A stretch of 64,000 bases of DNA. Source: Oscarella lobularis (lineage: Eukaryota > Porifera > Homoscleromorpha > Homosclerophorida > Oscarellidae). Below the pieces are notes generated by a model. The model had not been told where the DNA came from and did not search any database. It saw only the letters and a program-made list of their open reading frames with translations. Below, in pieces: positions 32,763 to 45,501 of this stretch (its first letter is position 1; every line of letters starts with the position of its first letter). Where the stretch lies: positions 310,001-374,000 of the forward strand of contig NC_089179.1 in NCBI RefSeq assembly GCF_947507565.1, written 5' to 3'. The translations under genes and the position numbers were made by a program.

Positions 32763-35700
32763 ATGCGCTCGGTCCCGGATACCCTTCGAACGCAAACGTC
32801 GTTTTCCAACTCATCGATGGCCTTCCTCTCGATTCTCAGCAACATGTCGCAGCAAATACTCGGCGGCGGCGATTCGGGTTCTCTCGAAGGTCATCAGCTG
32901 TTCCACGGCAAAGCAAGCACCTCCGAAGACGCCGGATCGGTTCGCGAAAGCGACGCCAGCGACGATACGACGCTCCACAGGCAAATGAGAAATCTCGTAT
33001 TAGATATATACAACGAAGGACGCGAACGCGACGACGCAGCGAAGACAGACGACGAAGATAGTACGGGTACAGCCAAAAGTGACGTCATCGACGGCACGGG
33101 CACCGCAAAAAGTGACGTCATCGACGACGCAGAAGCGTCGGCGTCGTCACTAGCGACGAGTCCGTATCCCCTAGCAACGACGGGAGCCTATTCGTATCCG
33201 CAAACGGAAGAACTAGAGCGGCCAAGTTATGACGTTGCTTTGAACGCGGCAGTTGATTTGGCGACGTCATCAGCGTCGTCATCGCCCTTGTCATCGAGTC
33301 CTCTCACTGTTCGCACAGCTGCGTCGGGGTCTCTCAGTTCACTACCAGAGTCACTTCGAGACGAGGCGAATCGCGAGAGCAAAACGCTCACGCCACCAAC
33401 GCGACGAAAATTGACGTATTCGGAGTCGGAACGAAGCGGCGGGGACGGTGATGACGATGTCGACTTTGTTCGGAAATCGTCGTCGAATGTTTCCGTTGTT
33501 AGTCCGGTACTGGGTCCGCTTCCAGCTCCGTTTAGTTCGAGCGCGGCGCTGCCGCCTCTGCCGTCAGTCCCGTCTCCCTTTGCGTCGCCGTCGCGCCTCG
33601 ATATGCGAGCGGTGCGCGAGCGAGCGCGCGCGGCCGCACAGCAGTTGCACGCCGTCAAAATGGAACGCGCTCATCTGAGCGGAAAATTGCAGAGCATCGC
33701 CGGGGAGTACAGTCGTGCGATGGAGGAAAAAGCGCGACTGCAGGCGGCACTCGCTTCCTCCCAGGCCAACGTTGAAGTGACCCAAAAAACCAACGAACGC
33801 CTGAAACGACGCGAACGTGATTTAGAAGGAATCGTTTTGAAGTATCAACGAGATTTGACGGGCGCGGAGAAACGAGTCGAGGAGCTAAGCGCCGACGAAG
33901 CGAAGAGAACGATTGCCGTGAAAAAGTTGACGGGAAGAGTGACGCACTTGGAGCAAGCTCTCGAGACAACGAAACTCCAATCGGAATCAAAACAGAAACG
34001 CGTTCACGATTTGGAACGCGAGTTGGAGTCGAGTCGACGGGACGTCGTCGAGCGCGACAGAGACGCGACGAGATTATTGAACGAGCTTTCGACGGCGCAA
34101 CGAAGGAACGAGTCGTTGGAGAGCTCGCGAAATTGCCTCGAAACGCGAATCGAAGAGTTGCTGAGCGGACAGCAGGAAGTACGACAGGAATGCGACGCTT
34201 TGAGAAATCAGCTGATCGACGAACGACTTCGCGGGGAACAGATTCGTTCGGAAATCGTCGAATCGCGAGCTCGTTTGACCGGCGTTCAAGAGGAACGCAT
34301 TGCCGAGAAGAGACGACTGATGACGACGCTTGAGGAAATCGCTTCGCAGTGGACGGATCATAAGAGAGCTCTCGAGCGTTCTAGGGAGGAGAAGGAAAGC
34401 GTTGAAGAGACGCTGGAGATTGCGCGACGTTCGGCCGGTGAGGAGACGCGAAAATTGGAGGATTTCGTGCGGGAATTGGAGCTCGAACTCGAGGCGACGT
34501 CGAAGCATTTGAAGGAGCACGTCGATGCGCTGGAGAGACTGAAGCGGGACGAAACCGAAGGACGATTATCGTTGCGAGAACGGGAATCCGAATTGCGTGG
34601 GGACGTGGAGCGAGAGCGAGAAAAGGCGCGCGGCTTGGAAACCGCTTTGGGTAGGGCCGAAGAAGAGATTGGGTTACTGAAAGCTCGGCTTGAGAAGCAG
34701 AGAAAGATTCACGGCGAAGCGGAAGAGTCGTCGCTGATTTCCGTGCGTCGCTTGGAAGAGAAGTTAAACGACGAACGAATGCGGTGGGACGTCGAAAGGG
34801 AAGGATACGAGAAACGGGCGATCGAAGCGGAGGAGTCTCGTCGGCGAATCGAAGACGAAATGAGAGAAAAATTGCGTTTCTTTTCGCAGCAATTGGACCG
34901 AGTCGGTCAAGAAGCGCTGGCCGAGAAAACGGAGCTGATGAATAGGCTTGCGAACTTGGAGAAAAACTCGTCGAAAAGCGACTTCCAGTTGCGAGAAGAG
35001 AGCGCTCGTCTCAAATCGAAACTTTCCAAACTAGAAAACGAGAGAGATCGCGCGAAAAACGAGCTGGATAGACGAGACGCCGAAATGAGTCGAACGAGAG
35101 ACGAGTTCCAACAACAATTGGATCGACTTCGCGTGCTTCACGAATCGAAGGAATTAGAAAACGAGCAGAAAGTCGAGTCGCTGTCACTGGCGTTGGAAGT
35201 GGAGAAGGGAAAACTGTGCGGATTGAATGAAGCGCACTCTTCCTTGAAAGAGCATTCGCTCGGCTTAGAATCGACTCTCCTTGAACGAAATCAGGCGCTG
35301 GCTAAGCTCTCCGCTCAAGCTGTTTCCGCTGTGGAGCAGAGGGAACGAGAGGAAGAACTAACCACGCTGCAGATGTCCGAACTCAAGTCAAAAGTCGAGG
35401 TTCTCGTGGAGGAAAGAGAGAATGAAGCCACAGTCTTTGAACGAGAAAAGAAAAACGTCGACCGGCTACGAGAGGATGTGGAGAGGCTGAAGGCGGCCTT
35501 ACTCAACGCAGAGTCGACGAATGAAGAGCTGTCAAAGTCCAACAGGGATATCTTTCACGAAGTGGAAGAGTTGCGGAAGAGACTGCGCGAATCAGAGGAT
35601 CTTCTCCGCGATAAATCGTCGGCGCTGGAGAAATTGACGATCGAGCACGTTTCCCTTGAGAATCGACTCTCCGTGCAACAAGCAGAACAGGCGATTCTCG

Positions 35701-36264
35701 CCGATAAGGCCGAGTCTCTCATTTGGCAGCTCGAGCAGAAACGCGTCGAACAGGAATCGACGGAGAGGGCCATGGAATTAGCGGAGGAACGGCATCGAGT
35801 TGAGCTCGAGACGATGGATCGCGACGCCAAGGCGAGACACGGGGAATTGTCGGATGAGCTCGCGCAGCTTCGGCTTCAATCGGATGCCGCGGAATTGGGC
35901 GAACTGCAATTGCGCAGCGATGCGGAGACGAGACGACGCGAAGCGAGTCGAATGAGGGATCGGAACGAGCGACTTGAAATGGCCAACGATCAACTTCGAC
36001 AGACGGCGTCCAGTCTCGTCGATCAATACTTGAAGTCACGTCGCACTTGGGGGTCCAATAGAGGTGACGAAGAAACGGAGGGAATTGCCGGAAATATTCA
36101 AGTTTGCCTGCAATCGCTCAAGTAAAAAATGACGTCTGATTGTACTTGCTACGTGTATGACCTTGCTTTTTTTTTCCTGCAGGAACGATATGGAGAAATT
36201 AGAGAAGGAACTAAAAGATCATACGTCACCAACGACATCTCCAATTCAATACCAGACCCATTAG
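32763..36264 (+). CDS. Long coiled-coil protein, family not identified
   Basis: A 3.36-kb exon (32763-36121) joins a short last exon (36183-36264) through a GTAAAA donor, giving up to 1,146 residues. Alternative starts are Met 19 (32817) and Met 28 (32844, MSQQILGGGDSG). Residues 1-280 are Ser/Pro/Asp-rich and include a near-perfect repeat of TAKSDVID. From about residue 290 to the end it is continuous heptad coiled coil rich in Glu, Arg, Leu and Lys (LERELESSRRDVVERDRDAT). It ends NDMEKLEKELKDHTSPTTSP then IQYQTH. The layout resembles centrosomal or Golgi tethering proteins, but coiled-coil similarity alone does not allow a family name. The rest of the window averages much shorter exons, so this single large exon is notable. 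Confidence 0.75.
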
Positions 36265-36421
36265 ATAGTAAGTACTGTACGTATATCTTTACATTGAAAG
36301 TATGTCAGAAAAGATACCTAAGCTGAAATTTAAATTTCTACGTGTACAGTGCAATTACAACTGTCTGGCGTTGCTTTAAGAATTTTGTACATTTGGGTGG
36401 GAGGAGAGAGGGAGGGCTGCG

Positions 36422-38109
36422 TCAAACCGTCAAAATCTCTTTTTCAGGCTTTTCGCTTGGCACAGTAAACGGATCTTTCCACATCTGCTCCAAATCGCCC
36501 TAGAAAAAAATGTCTTCAACTGAAAAGAGGCAATGACCTGCACCACCTGAATTCTAGCTAAAAGAAAGACGGGAAGTAAAGTACAAGGAACTAGATAGAG
36601 TAGCGCCGGCTGGGCGTGACGTGTTATCTCCGAAACAATGGACGCCATTAGCAATCCTAACAAAAACAATCAGTCCAATCAATTAACATCCTTTCTGAGG
36701 AACCCTCACCAACGGCATATCCCATGAGAGCTATTGTAAAGTAGTAGTACTTGAAGCCAGTTGTTTTATCCTGCTTTGCTTTGTAGTAGTCAAATCGCAT
36801 GACAAAGCAAAGCAGTAGACCGGGCATGACCTAAGAGCGCTGTTGAGCCGTGCATTGCCTAATTCCCATACTTACAATGTCTCCTAAGCCTAGCATGGCA
36901 AAATGACCTTGCACGTTGTTACTGGAGGAACAAGGCAGTCAAAAATAACAGGTGTACCCAATGCGATACTACTACAGTACTACCTTGGAAAGATAAGTTT
37001 TCCGGGAAGTGACAACTGCGGTGCTGATTTCCCTGCACTTTTCACATTCATCTTATTGATTACAACGGAGACCTGAAAACCATTCGTTTATATTCTACAT
37101 ATGCGATTTTTTTATCAAAATACACACGGGATTCTCCGCCTCTTTTGTCGCCACGTCAAGCATAACGTTTGAATTAAAGATTGCGGAGGAAAAGAAAACC
37201 TAAAGCGTCTCTTTCCAATAAGTTTCTCTTGGGAGCGTCCCTCTCCTTCCCTTACCCAGAACACGTCATACAACAGCAAACCAAGTAGAAGAACGGTAGA
37301 AACTTTGAGACTGGAGACGCGCACGTAAGCGATCATGCACACGCAAACGCCAAAACCGAGGGCTAAACATTAGGAATAGGGCGTCAGTGGCTTTTATATT
37401 CCCTTCTTTGTACCGTCCATTAGGGCCCAATGGGCCGTTAGAATCCACGTGACGACGACTAGAGTCGCCACGAGTGCCGAAGCGATGCCGGCGAGGGAAA
37501 GCGGGCCGCAGCATTCGCAATAGCGGCCCCAGATCGCGAAACCGCTAAACCGAACGGTTTCCAGTCGTACAAAATGAAAGAATTGGGAGTTCACCTGCAA
37601 TTTGACGACGGACATTCCCGGAATAAGTACTGAAATACGGGAAGTAGGACGGCCGCAACGGCAAAGCCAGCGATGACTGAAAGGGAGGGGGTGGACGCGT
37701 GTAACTACAAACGAACGATGCGATTGTCGATATATCACCCGTGCTGAAAATGGTGAATAGAAACTGCATCGAATCGAAGAAATAAAAAAGCATGAGAAGG
37801 GAGACGGACGCGCCGATGGGAAGAAATAGGGCCTGCTTCGAGTCGAGTATCTGCAAATCTAAGCCCCCAAATCACTGTCGTTTACGCGAGTCGAGATTTT
37901 TTTTCGCCTTACTCGATTGTCTACTGTTCGCAATGACGGCGCCGTTTTCGTCCGCTTCGTCTTCGTCGAGCTTCAAGGACCTGCGGAAAATGTCCGATGC
38001 CTCTCGAGGAGCCCCCCCCTTTCGTCGCGTCTTCTCACTGTCGCGATCCGTGCACGATGAGGCCTACGGCGCTGGCGAAGATGGCTAATCGACTCGTGTC
38101 GGTCAACAT
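36422..38109 (-). CDS. SPPL3: SPPL3: signal peptide peptidase-like intramembrane protease
   Basis: SPPL3 is a Golgi GxGD aspartyl protease that sheds glycosyltransferases. The most diagnostic exons read [20 protein letters not shown], then [20 protein letters not shown] with LLYDVFWVF (first catalytic Asp in YD), then [31 protein letters not shown] (second catalytic Asp in GLGD) and [20 protein letters not shown] (PAL motif). The end is [20 protein letters not shown], with the stop at 36422. Exon 1 likely starts at ATG 38109 ([19 protein letters not shown]); its donor is ambiguous (gtgcac or gtgagaa), and the next exon gives [20 protein letters not shown], like human FRSLNMDFEN. All catalytic motifs are intact. 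Confidence 0.92.
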
Positions 38110-38181
38110 CGCGACCCTGGCGAGAGAAGAAGACGCGATAGCGCTATAGTTAGACTAACTTAGCCGTCGCGACAGACGATT

Positions 38182-38345
38182 CTACCATTCTGGATACATG
38201 ACTTCGTCTGTCGGCTGTCGCACAAACGAGAGCTCGATCACTCCGGCACTACAAAGCCAACTCGGGAATTCGAGTAATCCGGGACCTTTGTCTAGCTGAT
38301 CAGTGATGCAAACCCAATTATAAAACGAACCGCACAGTTGCACTA
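38182..38345 (-). other. Unassigned coding-like stretch between TPC1 and SPPL3
   Basis: Just past the TPC1 stop on the same strand, after a T-rich tract and a CTAG acceptor-like site, a frame of about 54 codons reads VQLCGSFYNWVCITDQLDKG, then PGLLEFPSWLCSAGVIELSF, then VRQPTDEVMYPEW and a stop. The composition looks protein-like. I do not recognise it. It might be an alternative terminal exon of TPC1 or a small unknown gene. Confidence 0.25.
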
Positions 38346-38368
38346 GCACATGAAAAAACAAAAAAATA

Positions 38369-41300
38369 TTAGACGTGATCCTCTTCTTCCTCCTCAACAG
38401 GATTGGATGGAGGCGGTTGGTACGGCTCCATTTCCATATCCCCATTGTTATCACGATTGTCCGCATCTACGACGATTCTCGGCGTCAAAAACCAAGCTTT
38501 AGCATTAGGCTTCCTTTCGTCGGCCGACTTGGCTTCCTCTGCCTCCCACTGAGTAATTTGATCCTCAAACAACGCTAAATAGACGTCCAATTGCGTTATA
38601 GCGCGACGACCGATAAACCTATACTCCCCAGTATACTCATCTAAAGAAAACATTATACCAGATAACGAATGCAGTCAGTGTTGAAATTAAATAAACCGAA
38701 TGATTTGGTCTTTTTAAGTTTTTTTCCGGACATCTTCTCTTCGTATTGATCCCTGGGCACAAAAAAAAGATACTGATGAAAAATACTTTTTTTTTTGGTG
38801 TTCTGCTTCACTTTTCAATTTCCTGAATGGTTTGCGTAGGATCGTCTTGAAATGTGTTCATTTCACTCGAGCGATATTTTCGTTTCATGACGGGAAGAAG
38901 CGATTCAAAAGCGCCCAAAATAAAAGCGACCACGACGCTAAAAAAACCAACTTGAGACATTTTTACAATAGCCATAATCCCACTTACTTGATCACAACGA
39001 CGACTGTGACCATATAAAACAGGATGAAGAAAATCCGCACGATGTCGGCGTACAAGTGCGGACGAAAGATGTGCACGGCGTCGACGGTACCTTGCATCGT
39101 GACGTGCCAATTGTTGATGATCATCAATTCAAAAAGAGTCACGTAGCTATTGATCAGATTGTCGAAATTGTTCATGTAGTAAAGACCGTCTGCTGTCGAA
39201 CGATCGTAGTAGCTGCCGTAGTAGCGACCGCATTGTAAAACGGCACAGCCAACGCCATCAGTGCACTCGCAATAAGTGAAATCATCAGTCGGCCTCGCCA
39301 GAGGCGGGGGGAAGTCACTCAAAGGACAAGTGAAATTGGGCTGGCCCTGTGCACGGAAAAAAATATTTAGTCGCCTTTCCTAACCCTAATCTTAATTTTT
39401 TTAGTGATTTTATGCTCTCACGTACGTAGAGGCGGACCCAGGTGCCATTGTTTGTGAAGAGTTCCGGATAGCATTGAGGGCTGCTTGCAGCGCCAAGTCG
39501 AACGCAGCCACACTTGGAAATCAAGCCTGCGTTTTGTATTAATTGATATACAGTATTCAACACTAAGAACGATGGTACCTTCGAAGCTTTCCATTCCAAT
39601 TATGGCAAATATGTAATAAAAGCAAATTAACGTCGAGAGAAATCGAATCATTTTGGGAAGAAGGCTGAAAATGAAAACAATATATAGTTGACTTATTAGA
39701 GCAATTCTGTCGCCTCACTTAAACATTGACGCCAAAATGTGAAGAAAACTTTTTCGCAGACGAAGCAAACGTAAAAGACGAAACGGACGCAGAATGGTGA
39801 CAAACGCCAATTCCACCTCAACTAGAATAAAAGAATCAAAGATTAAATACATGGAGCTCATCAAGTAGCGTCCACGTACTTCCCGTTCCTATAATCCCAA
39901 AAACAACAATGGCAAAGTCAAATCTAGATAGCACAAAGGTCTTCTCATTAAACATTCTCTAGGTAGACTTTCTCGTACTTATTGAATCCGCTCTTGATGT
40001 ATCGACGAAAGCCGAGACTGGTGATTTTCAAAGCGGCTTCAACGGAATAGAGAACCAAAAAAGCCTCCTCGTATCCTTTGATCACATCGCGGTTCCTTCT
40101 CTGCGACTTGAGCGCCGCCTCGGTGAGAATGAAGACGGAATTGACGGCAATACACACGTCAATGAAGTATTCAAAGTACTTGGACGAAACGAATTTTCTT
40201 AATCCTTTGAGTGTGAAAAAAACAGTTAAGTACTTTCGCGTTTCAGGTAATCAAACCGCACGTTCTAGATGAACTTTCCATGATCGCGGATAGCGGTCGA
40301 AGCCGCACAGGAGGCCTTGCGACAAGGAGTCGTCAGAATGCCACGAACAATTCAAAACTGAGAACAATTTGCTGAATTCCTTCAAAGTCAAATAGCCGTT
40401 GCCGTCCTATAAAACCCCAAAACACCATCTAAATTTTCTGGACAATTTAGAAGCCACTTACAACGTCCAAAGCGTGAAACGTAATTACAACGTGTTCATA
40501 AGATCTCCGACGCCTATAAATTGTCAATAACCCTGTTTGGAGAGAAAGAGAGAATTAATTATTTATTTTCCTTGCAAGGATCTACCTTCAAAGGTTTCCC
40601 AGGTCATCTTATTTTCATTGTCCTTGTCCAAAATCTCGAATGCCAAACGCAGCCCGCGAAGCTGACGCTGATAAAGACTACCAAACTTTTTCTTCTCTTT
40701 CTTATTGAAATTGTTGCAGACGGCGGCAAGAAGCTGTGCAAGAGATAGTGACAACTAGAAGCCTATGTCCTTCGGATATACCAGATTTCCAACAAAATAG
40801 AGGCCAAAGAGAAGAAAGAAGACGAAAAACAAAGCTGCAAACTGACTTTGCTTGTAAGCTGGCATCATCATGTCCGGAAAGCTGAAATAGTTAATAACCA
40901 ATTAGTCGGCGATTGATACTCGAGTAGTTTTACTTTGCTGTTGTAAGTAGAATGAAAAGATTGACCCAAGAAGAGTTGAGGTCTTCGAAGTACCAGTTTC
41001 TCAGGTCTCCAGTATATTGATCCTTTAGGTATGCATTGTGCCCAAACAAATAATACCCTGTAGAGAAAAAACCTCAACTAAGCCAACTATAAACGAGATA
41101 AGAATCCCTACCAAAGACAGAAAATATGGTAATAAACATGAGCAAAAGTATCATGACGTCAAGAACAGGTGGCAAAGACTGGATCATCTCACGAATAACT
41201 CTAGAGGCGAAAAGTACGTAAACCAGTGGCAGCGGAAAAAAACTACATTTTTTCTCGCACCGTTTCATTCCCTTTGAATAGCGATTCGTAATGAGAAAAT

Positions 41301-42123
41301 AAGGACGAAAAAGACGCATAAATCGAATGTGCGTTTCCTGTCGAGATACAATAACGAGGCTTTCAATTAACATCTCCAGAATGAGAAGGTGCTACAGTAA
41401 AAAGCAAAAAAAGACGTCAAGAACAGACACGCCTCCCAGGGTATTATTATTACTTTTATAATTAGATGAGGCTCTTTCAGCATCTTGGTCCCTCTCCACC
41501 GATAATAGAATATGGAGTGGACAAGAAGACAGAGAAGAAAGAATATCTCGAGGCAGCAGTAGGCAGTAATTGGCAAGGGCCATACTAGTAAAATTAATAA
41601 TTAGTATTTCCTCCTCCTTTTGGACTCCAGTCTTCATACCGGCAGGACTTTCAAAGAGCGCTAGAGCCATTAGACAGATGCTAGCCATCAAATCCACTGC
41701 GTTCAAGAATATCCCGTCAACAATTCTAAAAATATAATAAAGAGTGCTATTTTAGATAGAAGCGTGGTCGTACGAGGCCGCGGCAAGAGCGTTCGAGTCC
41801 TTGGGATGCTTGTTGAAGTCCAAATTTCCTTGGCCTTCGCGAAGATAGCGCGCGGCGTGAAGAAATCGCTCTTCCATCGTAAGAGACGGCGGCGGAGGTT
41901 GGTCGGCTGCGTCTTCTTGGTCGTCGTTCGCGTCCAGATCGCGAGAAATCGATTCTAAGTGGAATATTTTGAAAGAAGCTTCAAAACGTCGCCACGCCTC
42001 CTTGCGGTTGACACCAATTTTCCACGCGTGAAATTGCGTCTTTTGACCGCTGAGAGGGAGCAGCATTCTTTTTTGAATACCTTTTTCGTCGAGCAAAGCC
42101 TGATACTTCGTACTTGGCTCCAT
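38369..42123 (-). CDS. TPCN1: Two-pore cation channel TPC1-like, with EF-hands
   Basis: TPCs are endolysosomal channels with two six-TM domains gated by PI(3,5)P2, NAADP or voltage. ATG 42123 starts [20 protein letters not shown]. Domain I includes [33 protein letters not shown], and pore 1 [19 protein letters not shown]. The linker carries [20 protein letters not shown] and [20 protein letters not shown], two EF-hand-like loops. Domain II has [20 protein letters not shown], an S4 [37 protein letters not shown], and pore 2 [19 protein letters not shown]. The tail [20 protein letters not shown] resembles the human TPC1 C-terminus. More than 15 exons. The Asn-Asn in filter II is that of animal TPCs. 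Confidence 0.92.
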
Positions 42124-42279
42124 CGAATATTTGCTGCGCCGCTATTTGCTCGCCTACCGCGCGCTATCAGTATCAGTTTCGGGGAAAATGCAAGAATTGA
42201 AGACGTGCGGAACTCGATTCGACATGAAGCGCGTTCGCGTACGATTTTATTAATTAAAATCGAAGTCTCTTTCAAGCAA
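42124..42279. promoter_or_regulatory. Bidirectional promoter, TPC1 / SPT20
   Basis: 156 bp separate the divergent start codons. A reading frame upstream of the SPT20 ATG stays open across it on the plus strand, but shows no conserved sequence. Confidence 0.4.
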
Positions 42280-45075
42280 ATGCTTCAGAAAACGCTCGCA
42301 AACGCTAAATCAGCGGCGGGAAAGCGAAAACGGCGGCTGGACGACAAAAGGTAAAGCCAATCGACTACTAAAGCAGAAAAAGAGCTCAAAAATCCCAACA
42401 GATCGCTCTGGGACGAACTAGACTATTGTTACGGCTCTGTAAAGGAATCCCAAGTAATGCACAAATTTCAAAAATTAAATATCATTTGAGCAAATCGTAT
42501 AGACGTGCAATAATATTCTTGAACCGTTGGTGCTTTCGGGTCAAGTCAAAGTCTCGTTTTTCGTGAATCTCTTACCGGACCAGAGAGGTTACTCGGTCGT
42601 GCTTGCGTCAAAAAATGGCTCGGGTAGGCGAAAAAATTTGACGCAAAAAATTAATTAATTAATTAATTATTATTAAGAACCGGATTCGGTTGTTCTGCCT
42701 TATGAGGTACTTTAATTGCCATTATGCGTCACTTGGTCTCGTTCATTGTTTCTTTTAGGATAAGGAACTCTTGGACTATCTAGACGCTGAACAGGCAAGT
42801 GTAAAAATACCTTATAGTTTTTACCTAATGATGAGTCTTTATAGATACCACCTGTTTTGGCGGATATTTTAGAAGATTGTCAGGTACTGTGTGTAAAAGG
42901 TCAACATTGTTTTTCTTCTTGAAGAAGGCTCTCGGGCATCGTTTTTAGTCGTGTTTTTATTACGACGGTTGTCTGATTGCCGAAGTGCGCGATTATAGAT
43001 GCTATCACGTGAACGCGGCAGCTCACAGGAAACACTTTCTTCTCCTTCGACCTACGAATCAGACAGTGATATCAGCGACAGAGAAATTGGCACAGGATAT
43101 GACAGAAGTAGAGCGTTATAGTCAAAGTGATATTTATTTATTTATTTTTATTTATTTATTTACGAGGATGAAAGGGTTGAATTGGAATCGAAACTTCTCT
43201 TGGCAACTCAACGTCCGCTCTGCTTGGATCCTTCCCCTGACGTTTTGGCCATTTCAAGTCAATTAAACGAGATACGGGGTCAATATGACTCCGTTCAAAT
43301 GAGAAAGCAAGAGAGAAAAAAATTCATTAGTATTATGTAATTTGCCTATGTTGTAGAGCTATAAAACGTCAATCGCCGATGGCGCATTCTCGCGTGGCAA
43401 ACTACGTTCATTATCTTCCACCGGATTTTGACGTCATCGCTCAGCTGCGTGGCACCCTTATGCCAAAAAGAACGAAAGTAATTTTTTTTGATAATGTATA
43501 AACTTCTTCTTAGAGATTTCTTCCCTTAGCTCAATCTTGCTGAGAATGAGTCAAGAGCAAGCGTAGAAAGTACTCCAACTGTTTCACTCGATGAAGTAGA
43601 TATAGACAATATTTATCGTTGTACAACGGAACGTTTGTATTTGTTCTTAGACTCATAGACAAGTTAGACAGGTAGCGGATAATAAGAGAGCTTTAAGCGA
43701 TAGCTACGTAAGAAACAATCTATTCAGAAGAACGACTCGATGGTGTTTTATTCCCATTAGGAGTTAATACAAGAGGTGGAAGTGATACGAGTCGACAAAC
43801 AAGGCGCCACGCACAAGTTCTGCATATTTCTCTGCCAGTTGAGCGGCAAATACGAAATCATTCAGTACGAGGGACAAAACGGTCGCTTTGGTGCACCAAC
43901 GACAAGGTAAAAGAAATAAAGCAATCCATTATTAATCTAATAAGTTTTTCAGATCTTATCACGAGAACAAGAACAAAGCAGAGATGTAAATTTGAAAAAT
44001 CACTTGATATTATCCTTTTCATTCTCTTCCCTCAGGTTTCTTCGGAATTTTCTCTGTGCCGAACACAAGGGACGTTCGATTAGCAAAGAAGACATCGTCA
44101 ACAAATTCGTTCCAACCAAGATCGGCTTCGTGCTCAATCCGCGCTGGGAGGACGGCTGTCAGCCGCTGTTCGATCACGGATTAGACACGCGATGCGTCCG
44201 ACCGTCCGACATCTTTCTCACGACCCCCGTCGCCGTTCCGTCGACCCCAAATCTTCTCGTCGGACCCGCGCCGCCGTCTTCGAGCACGACGGTGGCGGCA
44301 CCCAAACGTGCCGCCGCCACTATTCGACGACATTCTCTGCCGTCGACTAATATCGGCAATTCGACGAGTGAGGGATTAATTCCGCTTTCGCCGGCGGCGG
44401 CGGCGGCGGCGACGGTGACGACGACGACGATGGCGATGGCTGCGAAACCGCCGACCGGGCGACCGATTAGTCGCCCACAGCGAAGAAGTGGACCGGTACG
44501 AAATCGTCGGCAGACGTTACCGTTGACAACGGTAGCGACGACGGTGGTGGCGACGGTGGCGACGATGCCGTCGTCGATTCCGCTGACTTCAAGCGTTGTC
44601 GTTCCCATGCAAACGACGTACGTAAACGTCGCGCCGGCGACTGTTAATCAAGGAGTTCCAATTCAAGTTCGATCTCCGCTTCCGTCCGCTTCCGTCGCCG
44701 TTCGTCCAGTCGCTCCTCAACAGTCGCCTTTTTCGCCGCCGATTGCCGCTAAAGTTCGTCCGGGAACGGGGGCGGCGACGATGACGACGATGACGACCCA
44801 AGTGCTGCCGTCGTCGTCGTTGTCGTCGTCTTCGTCGACGCCGCGCATTCCAACGCCCCAGCCTCGTCCTTTTCACTTTCTCCCGTCCCAATCGAACCAA
44901 CCGGTGTTTATACGACCGAGTGGAAGTGGAAGTACGAATGCCGGCGGGCAAATGATTTCGTCCCAGCTACTTATTCGCCCGTCGCAAGCTCAACAAATCG
45001 GCGGTCAACCGTTTTCGTTTATGCATCCGCCGTCGATTGCGCCTCGTTCGAGAGCCCAACGAAAAGGAGGCACGA

Positions 45076-45106
<31 letters not shown>

Positions 45107-45389
45107 GGCAGCGGCGGCGCAAAGACGAACGCAAGTGGGGCCACCTTTGAATTCCCCGCTGGTCGTCTTCTCTGGAATGCCCAATCAGCATTTTTCTACC
45201 CAGGCTAAATTGACTCTGGTGCAGTTGCAACCGAGTCCTGCTCAACAATTGGCTCCCGCTCAGCCGCAGCCGTCGCCGCAGCAGCACGCTCGACAGCACG
45301 TGGCTCTTGCGACGGGACAAGTCGGACAGCAAATGATCGCCTCTGTGAATTCAGGCCAGATTTTGCCAGCTTCTACTCGACCTTCGTGA
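42280..45389 (+). CDS. SUPT20H: SPT20 homologue, SAGA complex subunit
   Basis: SPT20 is a structural subunit of the SAGA coactivator. ATG 42280 starts MLQKTLANAKSAAGKRKRRL. Short exons follow: SLWDELDYCYGSVKESQ, LVLSGQVKVSFFVNLLPDQR, EPDSVVLPYE, KELLDYLDAEQ, IPPVLADILEDCQ, DGCLIAEVRDYRCYHVNAAA, LLLATQRPLCLDPSPDVLAI, which track human SPT20 (EELLEYLDAEELPPILVDLL and LILATAEPLCLDPSIAV). Then HKFCIFLCQLSGKYEIIQYE and a large last exon: FLRNFLCAEHKGRSISKEDI, IGFVLNPRWEDGCQPLFDHG, followed by about 400 residues of Pro, Ala, Ser, Thr and Gln low-complexity sequence with an Ala run (AAAAAVAAAAAAAAQRR). An (ATTT)n tract at 43132-43161 lies near one exon end; the exact splicing of that exon is uncertain. 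Confidence 0.9.
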
Positions 45390-45501
45390 CTAAGCGTTTT
45401 ATGTGCTGTCTCTAGTGTCTTTCCCTTTCTTTTAATAATGATTGTCGTGAAGGCCGCGTGTATTTTACTAGTTTTACACAAGAGAACGTACGTAAGGTCA
45501 G

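Noticed and set aside
33227-36039. Antisense Ser/Arg-rich ORFs under the coiled-coil exon
   Set aside because: Glu/Arg-rich coiled-coil codons give Ser/Arg-rich reverse frames; no start context or domain.
41959-42279. Plus-strand open frame upstream of SPT20
   Set aside because: It overlaps the TPC1 first exon in antisense and shows no similarity; ATG 42280 matches the SPT20 N-terminus.
44174-45332. Three long antisense ORFs under the last SPT20 exon
   Set aside because: They arise from GC-rich low-complexity coding sequence with few stop codons on the reverse strand; no domain.
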